Shown here in pieces: positions 62,077 to 64,000 of a stretch of 64,000 nt of DNA (position 1 is the stretch's first letter; every line of letters begins with the position of its first letter). The position numbers and the translations under genes are program-made. Source of the stretch: Sphingomonas panacisoli. GTDB lineage: Bacteria; Pseudomonadota; Alphaproteobacteria; Sphingomonadales; Sphingomonadaceae. A model generated the notes under the pieces. That model did no database searches. It worked only from the letters and a program-made list of their open reading frames with translations, and was not told the DNA's origin. Where the stretch lies: positions 2,988,001 to 3,052,000 of the forward strand of contig NZ_CP042306.1 of the NCBI RefSeq assembly GCF_007859635.1. Reading direction: 5' to 3'.

Positions 62077-62894
62077 TTGAGCGTATCCAGTTTGGCAAGG
62101 TTAGCGGCCGCGACCGACTGATATATGGGGTCCGCGATGAGCGACTGCGTCAGCCAGCGGCGCGCATCGTCGGTTCTCCCCTCAAGCATCGCCGCATAAC
62201 CCGCATTGTTGAGACGTTCGGCCCAACGAGACGCACTGTCGGACGGACGGCGAACCGGCATACGACCAAGCGATCCGGCTGCGATATCGATATTGTTCGC
62301 GATCCGTTCGTCGTCCGGCGCGTCGGCGATCGCCCTTATCAAAAGCTTCTCCGCCTCCTCGAACCGGCGTTGCTTGATAAGAGAGGTGGCGGCATCGTTG
62401 AGCAACCCCGGTCGCACGCCACCGACTTCCATCGCCTTGGCATAGGCGTGGCCGCTGTCCAACCAACGTTGTTTGACGTCGTATGCCGCGCCCAAAGCCG
62501 ACCACGCCCGCCAGTCGGGATCGCAAAGCGTCACAGCCCGTTCGAGCCGTCCGATCGCCGCATCGGCATTGCCCAGATTGGAATCGGCAACGCCGCCGCC
62601 CACGAGAATGCGGCAGTCGTCGGGTAAGTTCGACGCGAGCGCCGCGAAACCCCGCCGCGCATCCTGATCACGTCCCTGTGCCAAGGCGAGTTGCGCGCGC
62701 AAAACATCCAGTTCCACCGCCGGCGATTCCGCCGATGGCGACGTCCTGGCGATCATGAGTTCGGCCTGGATCAACCGCCCGGATCGGATCGCCGCGGCTA
62801 TCAACGAAAGATCGCTCGTCGGGGCGGCGACCGCTGCCGTTCCTGTCGCGACCGCGACCGACGCGGCCAGTCGGAACCAAACGGACGTCTTCAC
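62073..62894 (-). CDS. TPR protein, TadD-like
   Basis: A 273-residue periplasmic protein with a signal peptide (ending TAAVAAPT) and at least four tetratricopeptide repeats (LDVLRAQLALAQGRDQDARRGF, IGRLERAVTLCDPDWRAWSALGAAY, LNDAATSLIKQRRFEEAEKLL and MLEGRTDDARRWLTQSL). Such TPR proteins stand in tad operons and are proposed pilotins or assembly scaffolds. Coupled on both sides by ATGA overlaps. Confidence 0.82.
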   Translation of the reverse strand: MKTSVWFRLAASVAVATGTAAVAAPTSDLSLIAAAIRSGRLIQAELMIARTSPSAESPAVELDVLRAQLALAQGRDQDARRGFAALASNLPDDCRILVGGGVADSNLGNADAAIGRLERAVTLCDPDWRAWSALGAAYDVKQRWLDSGHAYAKAMEVGGVRPGLLNDAATSLIKQRRFEEAEKLLIRAIADAPDDERIANNIDIAAGSLGRMPVRRPSDSASRWAERLNNAGYAAMLEGRTDDARRWLTQSLIADPIYQSVAAANLAKLDTLK

Positions 62895-63946
62895 TTCCGC
62901 CGCTTCAGCCGCGCGTCCAGCGCCAACGCATTGCCGCCGACGAGAAGTTGAACGCGATTTGCCTGCGACAGCGCGTAGAGCTGTGTCCGAAACGGGAGCG
63001 CACGCGCCAGGCGGCGCGCTTCGTCGCCGGAGCCGACGGGAAAAATGATCCTGCTGCAGCCCAGCCGTGCCATGCTGTCGCCGACGTCGAGCTCAGCCCA
63101 GCCGCGATTGTTCAGGAAACTCTTCATCCGTCGTGCGATCCCTTGGGCGCCAGACGCGTTGATCACCTTAGTCGGCAAAACGCGCCGCTGGGCCGCGCCC
63201 GGTACCGACGTTGCCGGCGGCGCAGTCGGCTGGACGGCGAGCGGTGCTGGCGGCGGCGCTACCGGGAACGCCGCTGCCGGCGGAGCCGATGACTTGGACG
63301 GCTCGGTGCGAACGCCGTACGATAGCGTGCTGATGCCGAACGGCAAAAACAGCCTGACCTCGCTCACGGAAGACCGTTCCAACCTGGCGGTACGTGTCGG
63401 CTCGGTGATCGGCGCCGCTGCCGGAACAGCAGCATTACCGGCGGCGACAGTTTGAGGAACTTCCAAGACCGCGACGCTCTGACCCTGCGCACCCTGCCTT
63501 TCGCGATTTTCATTCAACGGATCGCCCGCCAACATCACGCGCTTGTCGGTATCGAGCAGCGCGGCATCGGTAGTCCTGCCTTGGATCCGAAGCGAGGCGG
63601 CATAAGCGTCGTAAATGTCGGCGTCGCGCGGTGCGAGCGCGAGCGCCAGCTGGAAATAGCGGTCGCTCAAGTCGTAGCGCTGTAGACGATCATATGCGGT
63701 GGCCAGGCCCTGAACCGCACGCGCATTCTCCGGATCGACCGCCAGTAGGCGACGATACGTTTCGATCGCGAGACCGTAGTTACGATCGGCCAACAGACGC
63801 GCAGCGGCCGCCAATGTGACGTCCGTCTTCGCCGCCATTCGCGCGCCCTCCGGCAGGGTCATCCTGCCCTGCGTCATACAACCGGACGCTGCGATAACGA
63901 CGCCGCAAAGCCCCAAGCGTTTGATGAAAAGCCGTCGCATTGTCAT
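62891..63946 (-). CDS. TPR/LytR_C lipoprotein of the tad operon
   Basis: A 351-residue lipoprotein (signal GVVIAASGC, Cys about 23) with TPR repeats (residues about 45-125, FAAARLLADRNYGLAIETYR-like and AVQGLATAYDRLQRYDLSDR), a Pro/Ala-rich linker and a C-terminal domain starting PTKVINASGAQGIARRMKSF that resembles LytR_C. It may bind peptidoglycan or the secretin. The ATG at 63946 overlaps the upstream TGA (ATGA), so it is coupled to the partial tadC. Confidence 0.8.
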   Translation of the reverse strand: MTMRRLFIKRLGLCGVVIAASGCMTQGRMTLPEGARMAAKTDVTLAAAARLLADRNYGLAIETYRRLLAVDPENARAVQGLATAYDRLQRYDLSDRYFQLALALAPRDADIYDAYAASLRIQGRTTDAALLDTDKRVMLAGDPLNENRERQGAQGQSVAVLEVPQTVAAGNAAVPAAAPITEPTRTARLERSSVSEVRLFLPFGISTLSYGVRTEPSKSSAPPAAAFPVAPPPAPLAVQPTAPPATSVPGAAQRRVLPTKVINASGAQGIARRMKSFLNNRGWAELDVGDSMARLGCSRIIFPVGSGDEARRLARALPFRTQLYALSQANRVQLLVGGNALALDARLKRRK

Positions 63947-64000
63947 CCTGACATCATGGGCAGGAGCTGTCGGACGACGCGGATCGCGGCCGGCAACATG
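63943..64000 (-). CDS. C-terminal end of a TadC-like protein (5' part outside window)
   Basis: Eighteen final codons (MLPAAIRVVRQLLPMMSG) end at TGA 63943-63945, overlapping the next ATG. The hydrophobic-basic tail and its place upstream of tad genes suggest TadC, the inner-membrane platform of the Tad pilus, but the piece is too short for certainty. Confidence 0.4.
   Translation of the reverse strand, partial: MLPAAIRVVRQLLPMMSG

Overview
The window looks like chromosomal DNA of a sphingomonad (Sphingomonas-like alphaproteobacterium). The basis is high G+C, TonB receptors with typical Sphingomonas plugs, a PEPxxWA-type C-terminal sorting signal, paired REP-like inverted repeats, and a flagellar set with sigma-54 promoters and Caulobacter-like enhancer sites. 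Species cannot be named from the sequence alone.

Region 1 (1-16406) is a flagellar locus. Leftward run motA-like, motB-like, flgA, flgM, flgN, a secreted lytic transglycosylase and flhA (cut by the window edge). Rightward run flgB, C, D, E, F, G, H, I, J, K, L, then canonical motA and motB. Three sigma-54 promoters are visible. Two of them are divergent and flank a shared cluster of CGGCAA/TTGCCG dyads. Oddities are a second stator-like pair, FlgJ reduced to its rod-cap domain with the transglycosylase encoded elsewhere, FlgH without a lipobox, and flgF broken at a G6 run.

Region 2 (16411-27721) is rich in serine hydrolases and D-amino-acid or peptidoglycan-type enzymes: two beta-lactamase-family hydrolases, a D-aminoacylase-like lipoprotein, a DAACS symporter coupled to a globin-like protein, a secreted amidohydrolase, PBP4/DacB, a PhyH dioxygenase and an AmpG-like permease. 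It suggests envelope turnover or D-amino-acyl compound salvage. Two convergent pairs share a CTAG as overlapping stop codons.

Region 3 (27970-44930) holds two large TonB receptors and glycan-type genes: a divergent pair of GH130 proteins, a GH1 beta-glucosidase, a GDSL hydrolase, two metallo-beta-lactamase-fold proteins and an FAD-linked D-lactate-type dehydrogenase. It also holds a secreted S1 peptidase coupled to dapB and nth, and tRNA-Arg(CCG). A tandem operator precedes the second TonB receptor. One GH130 gene appears to have lost its Tat signal through a G6 frameshift.

Region 4 (45090-56835) holds an OmpR/EnvZ-type two-component pair, a beta-carbonic anhydrase coupled to a SulP transporter, and a tetR-RND efflux module. 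A repeated TetR-type operator motif lies over the tetR start and in front of the efflux operon. The outer-membrane factor gene is frameshifted at a C7 run.

Region 5 (56836-64000) starts with a degraded, partly AT-rich stretch carrying an rtcA remnant. A PEPxxWA protein and a NarL-type two-component pair follow. The window ends in the 3' part of a leftward tad pilus operon (tadC end, TPR/LytR_C lipoprotein, TPR protein, CpaA prepilin peptidase).

Three genes are interrupted at G or C homopolymers. Sequence error is the simplest explanation, with phase variation or real decay as alternatives.
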